A DNA stretch of 64,000 bases from NCBI RefSeq assembly GCF_003344865.1, contig NZ_CP031165.1:992001-1056000 (forward strand). Direction: 5' to 3'. This DNA comes from Euzebya pacifica. GTDB taxonomy: Bacteria; Actinomycetota; Nitriliruptoria; Euzebyales; Euzebyaceae. Under the pieces are notes generated by a model, which made no database searches, was not told the DNA's origin, and saw only the letters and a program-made list of their open reading frames with translations. Numbering within the stretch: the stretch's first letter is position 1; each line of letters begins with the position of its first letter. This document shows, in pieces, positions 54,386 to 62,940 of the stretch. The position numbers and the translations under genes were made by a program.

Positions 54386-55546
54386 TCAGGCGGGGACCTC
54401 GACGCGGACCCGACGGGCCAGGGTGATGGCAACGAGTGCGACACCGATCGCGGCCGCGGCGTAGGCAGACCCCGTCCCACCGCGTTCGGCGACGGCCCCC
54501 AGGAACAACGAACCGAGTCCCTCTGCCGCCATGACCGCGGTGATGGCGGACGCGACGGCGGCGCCGAGCAGGTCCTTCGGTGCCGCCCTGGTGAACGCGG
54601 TCTGCCCGAGGACCATGACGCTGAGGGCCAGTCCGAGCAGCAGGTTGGCGAGCGCCATCCACGCCGGATGCCCCGTTGCGGCGATCGCCCCGAAGACCAA
54701 CGTGACGGCCACGGCGGCGAGGCCGATGACCATCGGCCCTGCTCGCTCGAGGTCGTGGCGGTGGCCCAGCAGCACCCCACCGATGGCGGATCCGACGGCC
54801 TGGGCAGCGAGCACGGCCGGCAACCATCCGCTGTCGGCGGCAACCGCCGGGGCGAGGGTCTCGGGCAGGGCCGACACGGCGGCGAACGCCACCAGCACGA
54901 CCATGTAGAAGCCGATCTGCCGGTCGTCGAACCACAGCCTGGCGCCCTCGAACGCACCACGGCGTACATCCATCGAGCCGCGACTCCGCGGCAGCGCGAG
55001 CGCCAGCGCGGCGGCGAGCGCGAACGTGGCCGCGTCCAGTCCCAGGGACAGGGCGGCACCGAGCACCACGGTGATGGCGCCCCCGACCGCGAGTCCGAGG
55101 GCTGCGGTCGCGTCCCCGGTGGCCTTCTGGAGCGCGACGACGGGGCCGAGGAGCTCCTCGGGCAGCTCGGCGCCAGCGATGGCGTGGCGCAGCGCCGCGG
55201 CTGTCGGGCGAAGCGCGCCGACCACTCCCGCGGCGACGAGCAGCGGCCACAGGCCACCGAAGACGAGCGGCAACAGCACCGCGAACGTGCCCATCCCGTA
55301 GGTGACGACCAGGCCGCGGCTGCGCTCGAACCGGTCCAGCCACGGACCGATCAGGACGGTCGCGGCGATGGCGGCGCCGCCCTGCACCGCGAAGAGCGCC
55401 CCGGAACCGATCGGCGTGCCGGACCGTTCGTAGGCGAGCACGACCAGACCCGCCAGGCCGATCCAGTCCCCGAGCCCGGACACGGCAGCCGACAGGAAGA
55501 GCGCACGTGCACGTCGGTCGACGAACACCTCTCGGTACTGCTTCAC
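54386..55546 (-). CDS. MFS transporter
   Basis: 386 residues with ten to twelve hydrophobic helices and the MFS layout of two halves joined by a loop near residue 190 (PRSRGSMDVRRGAFEGARLWFDDRQI). The first half has GLGDWIGLAGLVVLAYERSG and the loop WLDRFERSRGLVV, typical of MFS motif A degenerate forms in the NRE/enterobactin-exporter-like group. GTG 55546 follows AGGGAGAGG. Substrate unknown; could be a drug, siderophore or metabolite exporter. Monocistronic, 57 bp upstream of the mutase gene on the same strand. Confidence 0.85.
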   Translation of the reverse strand: MKQYREVFVDRRARALFLSAAVSGLGDWIGLAGLVVLAYERSGTPIGSGALFAVQGGAAIAATVLIGPWLDRFERSRGLVVTYGMGTFAVLLPLVFGGLWPLLVAAGVVGALRPTAAALRHAIAGAELPEELLGPVVALQKATGDATAALGLAVGGAITVVLGAALSLGLDAATFALAAALALALPRSRGSMDVRRGAFEGARLWFDDRQIGFYMVVLVAFAAVSALPETLAPAVAADSGWLPAVLAAQAVGSAIGGVLLGHRHDLERAGPMVIGLAAVAVTLVFGAIAATGHPAWMALANLLLGLALSVMVLGQTAFTRAAPKDLLGAAVASAITAVMAAEGLGSLFLGAVAERGGTGSAYAAAAIGVALVAITLARRVRVEVPA

Positions 55547-55741
55547 GCCTCTCCCTTGCCCCCCGGGATCACTGTCGGGTCACAAGATAGACCGTTGGTT
55601 CCGTGTATCGCGAACCAGTCGCAGCAAGGCGTGGGTTGCGCATCCGGTGAGTGTGCCACCACCGTCCGCGCAGGGGTGGCCCCCGTCCACGGTCCTCCGC
55701 CGGCACCGCGCAGGGAGCTGCCACGGCGGCGGGGTCGTCGG

Positions 55742-58321
55742 TCAGCTGGTGCGGGCCACCGTGTTGGGGATGACGCTGGGCTCGTCGAGCACACGATCGT
55801 CGTCGCCGAAGTCCAGCCACGTGGTGGACCGGGCCACCTCGCCGACCCCTCGCTGGGTCCAGTCGCAGACCCCGTCCGGGAAGATCTCCAGCAGCTGTCC
55901 CCACTCCTCGGCGGTGAACGACACGCCGGGGTAGTCAGCCCGCTCGGGCATGGTCAGGCGGCACTTGACGATGTCCTCGGTGGTCGGGCCACCGGCCGCG
56001 ATGCGGGGGCTGCCGCCGACGCGGAACACCTGCTCGCAGATCCCGTCGCCCCCTGCGGACGCAAGGCCCGGCGCGGCCAGCGGCATGGGGGAGTAGCCGG
56101 CCGTGGTGACCACGCAGCTGTCGGTGGCCTGCGCGGGTCGGGCCGCGGCGACCTCGTCGGCCCACGATCCGTCGTCGGAGACCCCACCGCCGGCGGTGCG
56201 GGCCGTCTCGATGTCGTCCAGCCACGTGGCCATCGTCGACCATGCGTCGTTGGTCAGCAGGACACCCGACCAGATGGCGTGGGCGGATCGCTCACCGAAG
56301 GTCTCCAGCAACCGCTCGGCCATCATGTAGCCGCGGACCTGGTCGTGGAAGCCGAGGATCGGCACCGGGTCGGCGTACAGGTTCACGTCGATGATCGGGG
56401 CCTGGTCCATCGCCCCGCGACCCGTGACGAAGCCGAAGCGGTAGAGGTCCTCGACCAGGTCGACGTCCATCGCCATGCGCGGCTGGACCTCGCCGGGTTC
56501 CGCGTGGGGGGTCTCGCCCGGGTGCCAGGGGCCGTAGCCCTCGTCGTCGAAGGAGCCGACGTTGCGGTTGAGGTCCAGGAACCGGGCGGGGTCGATCACC
56601 CCGTCCAGCAACGCGCGGTAGCCGTACTGGACGCCGACGTTGTCGACGGGGCGGCGTGCCCAGCCGGTGTCGGGATCCACGCCCAGGTAGTGGACGAGGT
56701 TGTCCTGCAGGGTGCAGCGCTGGGTCACGCCGGGGATGTTCACTGCCCCGTCCTCACGGGAGTAGCGCAGGTCCGCGGGGATGCGCGAGCAGTCGACGTC
56801 GGCGACCAGCAGGTCGGCGAACATGTCGTCCCAGTCCTCGCAGATGCCCTGGAACTCGTGGCCCGTGATGGCGTTGCGCTGCTCCAGGGTCAACCCGCCG
56901 GCGAACACCGGCAGCTCGCGGCCGAGTCCGTCCTGCAGCTGGTCCTGGCCGGGCAGCAGCTGGGTGTCCAGCGCGAAGTACTGCCGCAGCAGACGACAGT
57001 CGGCCGGGCTCATCGCGGTGGTGATCACATCGGGGAAGCTGACGAGCGGCAGCCCGCCGTCCTGGAGGCCCGGGTAGGAGTTCATGGTCGTGTGCTGCTG
57101 GATCGCGCCGCCCGATGCGCCGTTGCCCATGATCCAGTCGAACCGACCGTAGGCCTCGATCAGGTGCTCGCGAACCATCATCATGGTCTCCGCCGACAGC
57201 ACCGAGTTGCAGTGCGTGTTGAAGATCGTCATCGACGAGTGCGGGACCAGGTAGCCCTGGAGGACCGCCGGACGGAACACCTCCGGACCGACGTCGAGGG
57301 CCTCGCCGCCGGCGTCGACGCCACCGGACAGCACCTCGTTGGGGGTGTTGATGCCCTGCTGGCGACCGATGCCGCAGGAGGCTCCCCAGTTGTAGACGAC
57401 CTTGCCGTTCCACGCGTCGGGCATCTCGAAGGGGACCTCTGGACCACGGGCAGCCGGGTCGTCGAGGATGGCCACGCGGGTGATGCCGCGGTTGATGGTG
57501 CGGGTCTCGACGCGGGCGATGGCCGGTACGACGTCGCCCTCGGTCGTGACGGTCATCGACAGGTCGGCGGGGTAGTCGCCCCAGGGGTCGAGCAGCGGCT
57601 TCCAGTCCAGCGCCAGGCCAGCGGCGGACTCGTCGTCGGCCGCCTGCACGGGGTCGAAGTCAGTGGGGTCGCCGGCACCGGCGAGGTAGTACCACCGCAC
57701 GTACGGGTCGATCGAGCAGTCGTCGTCGAGCTGCTGGGGATAGGCCTTGCCGTCGGTGCCACGGGGTTCCGGGGAGAAGTCGTGGAGGTCCCCGACGCGA
57801 CAGGCGAAGGGCACCTGGTGGGGGCCGGAGAACACCGGACCGGTGATCGGGTGGTTGTCGATCGGGAGGGTTGCGGTGCGGCTGCCGTGCATCGGGTGGG
57901 TGGCCACCACGGTCACGTCGTTGCCGCCGACCACGAGGTCGTCGACCAGCCCGACGTGCATGCTGCGGCCGGGGTGCAGCTCGTCGGGTTCGGCGACGAA
58001 GTCGCCGGTGACGTCGGCCCCGTTGACGGTGATCCGCAGGTTGTCGCCGTCGGTGACGCCACGCACACCGATCAGCGCGTCCCCACCGGTGACGGTTGCG
58101 GCCCGCGTCGACAGCACGGCCAGCTCGAGCTGTCCGTCCGCGAGCGGCCCGGCGGTGCCGGTGAAGTCGTCGGCCTCGGCGAGCACGCCGGCATCGGACG
58201 TGTCGCCGTGGTCGGACTGCGCGCCGGCGAAGCCGGGCAGCACGACGAGCAGGGCGAGCGCGAGCAACGACGACAGGCCCCGGCGGTGCAACGGACGGAT
58301 GGTGGTGATGGACGTCGACAT
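55742..58321 (-). CDS. Secreted DUF6351-like alpha/beta-hydrolase-fold protein
   Basis: 859 residues. A signal peptide (SLLALALLVVLPGFAGAQ) leads to a beta-rich N-terminal part and then the region typical of DUF6351: HQVPFACRV, PYVRWYYLAG, IARVETRTINRGITRVAILDDPA, WNGKVVYNWGASCGIGRQQG, then an elbow GNGASGGAIQQHTTMN that looks like a hydrolase nucleophile (G-x-S-x-G). Reminiscent of tannase or polyhydroxyalkanoate-depolymerase folds, but no substrate is established. It begins 3 bp after the ceramidase-like gene stop, so the two form an operon. Many Cys residues suggest disulfides and extracellular action. Confidence 0.78.
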   Translation of the reverse strand: MSTSITTIRPLHRRGLSSLLALALLVVLPGFAGAQSDHGDTSDAGVLAEADDFTGTAGPLADGQLELAVLSTRAATVTGGDALIGVRGVTDGDNLRITVNGADVTGDFVAEPDELHPGRSMHVGLVDDLVVGGNDVTVVATHPMHGSRTATLPIDNHPITGPVFSGPHQVPFACRVGDLHDFSPEPRGTDGKAYPQQLDDDCSIDPYVRWYYLAGAGDPTDFDPVQAADDESAAGLALDWKPLLDPWGDYPADLSMTVTTEGDVVPAIARVETRTINRGITRVAILDDPAARGPEVPFEMPDAWNGKVVYNWGASCGIGRQQGINTPNEVLSGGVDAGGEALDVGPEVFRPAVLQGYLVPHSSMTIFNTHCNSVLSAETMMMVREHLIEAYGRFDWIMGNGASGGAIQQHTTMNSYPGLQDGGLPLVSFPDVITTAMSPADCRLLRQYFALDTQLLPGQDQLQDGLGRELPVFAGGLTLEQRNAITGHEFQGICEDWDDMFADLLVADVDCSRIPADLRYSREDGAVNIPGVTQRCTLQDNLVHYLGVDPDTGWARRPVDNVGVQYGYRALLDGVIDPARFLDLNRNVGSFDDEGYGPWHPGETPHAEPGEVQPRMAMDVDLVEDLYRFGFVTGRGAMDQAPIIDVNLYADPVPILGFHDQVRGYMMAERLLETFGERSAHAIWSGVLLTNDAWSTMATWLDDIETARTAGGGVSDDGSWADEVAAARPAQATDSCVVTTAGYSPMPLAAPGLASAGGDGICEQVFRVGGSPRIAAGGPTTEDIVKCRLTMPERADYPGVSFTAEEWGQLLEIFPDGVCDWTQRGVGEVARSTTWLDFGDDDRVLDEPSVIPNTVARTS

Positions 58322-58324
58322 GGC

Positions 58325-60022
58325 CTACAGCTCCCCGAGCATCGCGATGGTGGACTCCAGCACCATGTCGCCGGTGCACCGGTCGACGGCGTAGCTGTCC
58401 TCGTAGTTGACGACCAGGACGCCACCGGCCACGAAGCCGGCGCCCTGCATGTTCGCCTCGTTCAGCTCGAACTGCTGGGGCATGTAGCCCAAGGCGTCGT
58501 TGGCCTGGCCGAGCGGCATGGTGACCAGTGCGGGCGAGCGTTCCTTGACGGTGTTGGTCAGGTTGGCGAAGACCTCACCCGGTGCGGCGGACAGGGCAAA
58601 GTCCTCGCCGATCCGAATCGCGCTGGCCTGGAGCTCGACGCTGGTGGGTGAGGCCGACAGGCACGGGGCCGTCTCGGGGGTCTTGCCCGTCCGGATGGTT
58701 GCGGGGGTGGGGACGAAGGTCCGGTCGAAGAAGCCCGGCAGGCCCAGCGCGTTCAGCGGGGCGTTGGTGACCGGCTGCTGCCAGATGGTCGCCGTCGAGC
58801 GGACGTCGGTGGTGGTCAGCACGTGTCCCTCGCCGACGGCGGGGATCAGGTCGGCGAGCGCGGTGGATCCGGTCCGTCCGCTGCGGTTGGTCATGTTCCC
58901 CAGCCCCGTCATGAGGTGCATGCCCATGCCGCCGAAGCGGTCCTCCAGTCGGCGGGTGAACACGCCGACCCAGTCGGCGTGTGCTGTGGCCTCGAAGTTG
59001 CCGAAGGAGGTCGGGTGCGCCGCATAGGCGCCGACGGTGGCGATGACGTCGCCGTCCTCGGCATCCACGGCCCGCAGCCAGGCAAGCTGCTGCTCCTCTG
59101 CCGAACGGTAGGTGTCGCGGCGCTCGCTGTTGAACCGGCGCGCCCGCTCCTCACCGACCTCGACGTGGGCGGGGACCATGTTGGCGTGGGCCTCGCGGAT
59201 GGACTGCTCGATCGCGCCGTAGGCCTGGTTGAAGTACCAGTCGGGCACGTAGCCCCAGCCGCCCAGCAAGTCGACAGATGCGTGGGAGTGGGTCGAGGCG
59301 ATCACGAACGCCGACGGGTCGATGTCCAGCTCGCCGCCCAGGCGTTCGGCGATCTCGCGGGACCCACAGCCGACGGGCAGCTGGGACGGCACGCACTTGT
59401 TGGCGTACTCGTACAGGAAGCCCTCGGCGTCGATCACGGTGACGACGGCGGTGTCGTCCCCGTCGGACAGCACGATGGTGCGGGCGAACAGGCCGTAACC
59501 GGTCTCGGGGTCGTCGTCGGCGACGTAGCCGGGGTCACCGGGCGCTCGATCCCAGTCCAGGATCGGGTTCACCGGTCCGATGCCGAACCCGCCCTGGTAC
59601 AGGCAGTCGGGGTTCTCCGGCCACGGGCTGGCCGTCGCGGTCGCCAGGTGGGCGGGGTGCTCGGGGTCCCCCAGGGACTCGGTGAAGAACGACTCGCTGA
59701 GCGTCGTGCAGGCGGCGGCGTTCTCCTCGCCCTGCAGCCAGGTGGCCCCGGGGAAGGTCGCCGCCATGCCCTCGGGGTCGGGATACAGCGAGACCTTCGC
59801 GGCACCGACGAGCAGCTGCCCTGCTCCGAGCGGGGCGTCGTCGACGACCTCGAAGGCGTCGAGGGCCCCGCTGGCGGTCCCGACCGCGGCGTCGATGTCG
59901 GGCGCCGGCGCGATGACCGCCCCCGCCCATGCGACGGACACGGTCAGGGCGGCGGCGAGGACCGTCACCAGCAGGCGGCGGGCGGTTCCGCCCGGACCAC
60001 GGGACAGCAGTGCGTGCAGCAT
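58325..60022 (-). CDS. Secreted neutral/alkaline ceramidase-like protein
   Basis: 565 residues from ATG 60022 (AGGGAG 8 nt upstream). Signal peptide near residues 15-40 (LLVTVLAAALTVSVAWAGAV). The ceramidase N-terminal domain pattern is visible: LLVGAAKVSLYP at the start, THSHASVDLLGG (zinc His region), NSERRDTYRSAEEQQLAWLRA, and VGAYAAHPTSFG. The usual nucleophile motif GDVSPN reads GNMTNR, so the catalytic Ser may be lost or replaced by Thr; activity is doubtful or altered. Family members hydrolyse N-acyl sphingosines. Upstream partner of the DUF6351-like gene and divergent from the sigma factor gene. Confidence 0.72.
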   Translation of the reverse strand: MLHALLSRGPGGTARRLLVTVLAAALTVSVAWAGAVIAPAPDIDAAVGTASGALDAFEVVDDAPLGAGQLLVGAAKVSLYPDPEGMAATFPGATWLQGEENAAACTTLSESFFTESLGDPEHPAHLATATASPWPENPDCLYQGGFGIGPVNPILDWDRAPGDPGYVADDDPETGYGLFARTIVLSDGDDTAVVTVIDAEGFLYEYANKCVPSQLPVGCGSREIAERLGGELDIDPSAFVIASTHSHASVDLLGGWGYVPDWYFNQAYGAIEQSIREAHANMVPAHVEVGEERARRFNSERRDTYRSAEEQQLAWLRAVDAEDGDVIATVGAYAAHPTSFGNFEATAHADWVGVFTRRLEDRFGGMGMHLMTGLGNMTNRSGRTGSTALADLIPAVGEGHVLTTTDVRSTATIWQQPVTNAPLNALGLPGFFDRTFVPTPATIRTGKTPETAPCLSASPTSVELQASAIRIGEDFALSAAPGEVFANLTNTVKERSPALVTMPLGQANDALGYMPQQFELNEANMQGAGFVAGGVLVVNYEDSYAVDRCTGDMVLESTIAMLGEL

Positions 60023-60193
60023 CAAGGGCTCCCTGGAAGTTCGGCTCACCATGGATTTCGACCACCGAGACCCGGTTTCCTGCTGTGGGATGTCACGAGC
60101 ACGTCGTGCTGTGTCACGAGCGGAGGTGCCTGTCCGTCGTGGTCGGTGGACAGGTCTTGCCCCTCGGGGCGCGGAAGGAGAGGGTCAACGACG

Positions 60194-61051
60194 ATGGATG
60201 ACGACGTGGTTCGGACCTGGGCGGGGGAGCGGCCGCGGCTGCTCGGCCTGGCCTATCGGTTGACGGGGTCGCGGGCCGACGCCGAGGACCTCGTGCAGGA
60301 GGCGTTCGGCCGGTTGGCGGTGGCCGAGGGCGTGGCACAGCCGGCGGCATGGCTGACGACCGTCACCACCCGCTTGGCCATCGACCACCTGCGCCTGTCC
60401 CGCGTGCAACGGGAGGTCTACGTGGGGCCGTGGTTGCCCGAGCCGGTCGAGGAGGGGTTCGCTGATCCGGGCGACGACCTCGAGCTGGCCGAGTCGGTGT
60501 CCCTGGCCCTCCTGCGGGTCATGGAGTCGATGACACCCGTCGAACGGGCCGCGTTCGTGCTGCACGACGTGTTCGGGTACTCCCACCGGGAGGTCGCCGA
60601 CATGCTCGACCGCAGCCACTCGGCCATCCGGCAGGCGGCCGCACGTGGCCGTCGTCGGGTCCGGGAACAACGCCCACCGTTCGAGCCGGACCGCGCCCGG
60701 CGTCAGGACGTGGCCGAACGGTTCCTCGAGGCGGCGCGGGGCGCAGACCTCGATGGCTTGATGGCGGTGCTCAGCCCGGACGTGGTGTTCCGCTCCGACG
60801 GCGGCGGGGTCGTCCATGCCGCACGCAAGGAGCTCGTGGGCGCCGACCGCGTCACCAAGTTCCTGCTGGCGCTGGCGGCCGGTCGCCCCGACGGCACGGC
60901 CGAGCTGGCCTGGGTCAACGCGTCCCCGGCGCTGCGGTTGTCGGCCGATGGGGCGCTGGTGTCGGTGATGGCCCTGCAGGTCGGACCGGACGGTCGGATC
61001 GCGGAGATCAACGCGGTCCTGAACCCGGCGAAGCTCGGTGGCATCACCTGA
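60194..61051 (+). CDS. ECF sigma factor, ECF41/SigJ-like with SnoaL-like C-terminal domain
   Basis: 285 residues from ATG 60194 (AAGGAGAGGG upstream). Region 2: LLGLAYRLTGSRADAEDLVQEAFGRLA; region 4: MTPVERAAFVLHDVFGYSHREVADMLDRSHSAIRQAAARGRRRVRE. The C-terminal 110 residues form the NTF2/SnoaL-like extension with the DGGG motif (FRSDGGGVVHAARKELVGADRVTKFLLALA), the hallmark of ECF41, which regulates activity in place of an anti-sigma factor. ECF41 genes usually adjoin a carboxymuconolactone-decarboxylase or oxidoreductase gene; here the neighbour is the divergent ceramidase-like operon, a candidate target. Confidence 0.92.
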   Translation: MDDDVVRTWAGERPRLLGLAYRLTGSRADAEDLVQEAFGRLAVAEGVAQPAAWLTTVTTRLAIDHLRLSRVQREVYVGPWLPEPVEEGFADPGDDLELAESVSLALLRVMESMTPVERAAFVLHDVFGYSHREVADMLDRSHSAIRQAAARGRRRVREQRPPFEPDRARRQDVAERFLEAARGADLDGLMAVLSPDVVFRSDGGGVVHAARKELVGADRVTKFLLALAAGRPDGTAELAWVNASPALRLSADGALVSVMALQVGPDGRIAEINAVLNPAKLGGIT

Positions 61052-61068
61052 GGAGCGGGTGCCGCTCC

Positions 61069-61926
61069 TCAGTCGGTGTCGTGCCGGGGCCTGGCCGAGG
61101 CGGCCAGCGTGGCGAGGCGGCCGGGCCTGACGACCGCCGAGGGGTGGGTGCCCACCGCCAGCCGGTGCCCCAGCTCGCCAAGGGCGATGTCGCGGTCGGT
61201 GGCAACGAGGAAGGCGTTGCCGGGGTCCTTGAGGTTGGCGACTCCGCGGTCGGCCACGACGAAGACGGTGCTGAAGACCTGCCGAGCCGTGGCTGCCTGC
61301 GCGGCCACCACGGGATACGGCGGCTGGTCGACGAGGTTCACCACGTAGACCCCGCCGGGTACGAGCACCCGTCGGACATGGTCGAGGAACTCCACCGTCG
61401 CAAGCTGACGCGGGGTCTCCAGGCCGACGAACGCATCGCCGACCACCATCAGCGCCTGACGCTCGCCGAGGCGTTCGATGCCGGTGCGTGCATCGCCGCT
61501 GCGCACGATCAGGTCCGGCTGCTCCCGCAGCCCGAGCTGTTCGCGGGCGACCCGGATCACCGCCTTGGACCGCTCCATGACCAGCTGCGTGTCCACGGGA
61601 CGACCGGCAGCCCTGGCTCGGGCGAGCAGCGCGCGGGGCAACGCGAACGCCCCGCCACCGAGGTGGACGATCGTGCCGGGGTCCCCGTCGGTGTCAGGAC
61701 GCAACACCTCCACCAAGCGGCCGAGCCTGTCGAGGTAGCCCAGCGCCAGATGGGTCGGGTCGCCGGTGTCGACCGCACCGTGGACGTGCTGGTCGATGGC
61801 CAGCAGCGAGACCCGGGGTCGGGCCGGATCATCGGCGACGCGCACGACGCCCACGCCGGTCGGGACCCCGACGGGCGGATCGGACGGTGTGGTGCGGTCG
61901 GGCCGACGACGGCGTTGGCGTCCCAC
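61069..61926 (-). CDS. Spermidine-synthase-like fold protein (SAM-dependent methyltransferase-like)
   Basis: 285 residues. Rossmann-type motifs: IVHLGGGAFALPRALLARA (nucleotide-binding GGG), TQLVMERSKAVIRVAREQLGL (acidic residue after strand 2), DLIVRSGDARTGIERL, and LMVVGDAFVGLETPRQLATVEFLDHVRRVLVPGGVYVVNLVD (end of the core sheet). The pattern is that of polyamine-synthase-like proteins fused-type (SpeE family), lacking the strict GGGxG(x)xxR. Enzymatic identity is uncertain. GTG 61926 starts 5 bp after the stop of a small Cys protein gene. Convergent with the sigma factor gene. Confidence 0.72.
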   Translation of the reverse strand: MGRQRRRRPDRTTPSDPPVGVPTGVGVVRVADDPARPRVSLLAIDQHVHGAVDTGDPTHLALGYLDRLGRLVEVLRPDTDGDPGTIVHLGGGAFALPRALLARARAAGRPVDTQLVMERSKAVIRVAREQLGLREQPDLIVRSGDARTGIERLGERQALMVVGDAFVGLETPRQLATVEFLDHVRRVLVPGGVYVVNLVDQPPYPVVAAQAATARQVFSTVFVVADRGVANLKDPGNAFLVATDRDIALGELGHRLAVGTHPSAVVRPGRLATLAASARPRHDTD

Positions 61927-61931
61927 CGCCG

Positions 61932-62111
61932 CTACTGCTGCTGCGCGGCGGCCCGGTCGCCCGGCCCGTCAGCCGGTCGGGCGATCGATCGGACCGGCTG
62001 GACCTGCTGCGGCTGGGCGGACCGGATCCGGACGCGATCACCACCACACGACGGCCCGTCCCGATGGGGGCGGCCGCACCGCTTGCACAGGGGCTCGTTC
62101 TCGCGGTTCAT
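61932..62111 (-). CDS. CxxC microprotein (59 aa)
   Basis: ATG 62111 encodes a 59-residue peptide with CKRCGRPHRDGPSC near the N-terminus, a C-x2-C ... C pattern that could bind zinc, followed by a Gln/Arg/Pro-rich tail ending AAAQQQ. The ribosome-binding site is weak. It abuts the spermidine-synthase-like gene (5-bp gap), so probably one transcript. No family assigned. It may be a small zinc-ribbon protein; coding status is moderately supported. Confidence 0.45.
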   Translation of the reverse strand: MNRENEPLCKRCGRPHRDGPSCGGDRVRIRSAQPQQVQPVRSIARPADGPGDRAAAQQQ

Positions 62112-62208
62112 CGTCACGACGCTACCCGGCCGGACGAGGGGTCGGACCGGGGCGGATGGCAAGGAAGTCGTCACACTCTCCCGACGTCCGGGGGGTGAAG
62201 ATGCTTTC

Positions 62209-62940
62209 ATGTCGACCATCACCATGAACACATCGACGCAGGCCCCGCCCGAGTCCTCCGCCCAGATCCTCGTCGTCGAGGACGACAAGACCGTGGCCGA
62301 GGTCGTGTCGCGCTATCTCGTCCGGGAGGGGTTCGGGGTGGAGCACGTGGCCGACGGTGGCGTGGCGCTGGCCCGTGTCCAGGACCGGATGCCCGACCTG
62401 ATCGTGCTCGACCTGATGCTTCCGGGCGTCGACGGTCGCGAGGTGTGCAGGCGGGTCCGTGCGGTCAGCGACGTGCCCATCATCATGCTGACCGCGCTCG
62501 GCGAGACCGGTGACCGAATCGCGGGCCTCGAGCTCGGGGCCGACGACTACCTCGCCAAGCCGTTCAGTCCTCGTGAGCTGGTCGCACGCGTCAAGAACGT
62601 GCTGAAGCGCTCGGGCAGCGGCGACGGACGGGCGGACAACAGCTCCCAGCTGGAGGTCGGCGGCATCCGACTGGACCGCAAGTCCCGCGAGGTCGAGATC
62701 GAGGGTCGCAGCGTCGACCTGACCCAACGCGAGTTCGACCTGCTGGCCTTCCTGATGGAGCACCCCAAGGAGGTGTTCCGCCGCGAGGTCCTGCTCGAGC
62801 ACGTCTGGGGCTACACCTTCGGGGACACCTCGACCGTGACGGTCCATGTCCGCCGGTTGCGCGAGAAGATCGAGCCGGACCCGTCCAACCCCACGTTCGT
62901 GCAGACCGTGTGGGGTGTGGGGTACAAGTTCGGACCATGA
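62209..62940 (+). CDS. OmpR/PhoB-family response regulator
   Basis: 243 residues. Receiver domain (about 18-135): LVVEDDKTVAEVV, phosphoacceptor Asp in LIVLDLMLPGVDG, Thr in IIMLTALG, Lys in LAKPFSP. The winged-helix DNA-binding domain is at 150-240: VDLTQREFDLLAFLMEHPKEVFRREVLLEHVWGY and TVTVHVRRLREKIEPD. It overlaps the kinase gene by ATGA. ATG 62209 is chosen since a first 15-residue leader (MSTITMNTSTQAPPE) then leads into the receiver; the longer frame upstream is not coding. Targets are not identifiable here. Confidence 0.95.
   Translation: MSTITMNTSTQAPPESSAQILVVEDDKTVAEVVSRYLVREGFGVEHVADGGVALARVQDRMPDLIVLDLMLPGVDGREVCRRVRAVSDVPIIMLTALGETGDRIAGLELGADDYLAKPFSPRELVARVKNVLKRSGSGDGRADNSSQLEVGGIRLDRKSREVEIEGRSVDLTQREFDLLAFLMEHPKEVFRREVLLEHVWGYTFGDTSTVTVHVRRLREKIEPDPSNPTFVQTVWGVGYKFGP

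Noticed and set aside
54668-58651. 1327-codon plus-strand frame
   Set aside because: Antisense shadow covering the MFS, DUF6351-like and ceramidase-like genes; composition is the typical Gly/Val/Asp/Arg artefact of G+C-rich DNA.
58823-61051. Long frame extending the sigma factor N-terminus by over 450 codons
   Set aside because: The upstream part is antisense to the ceramidase-like gene; sigma region 2 starts right after ATG 60194 with a ribosome-binding site.
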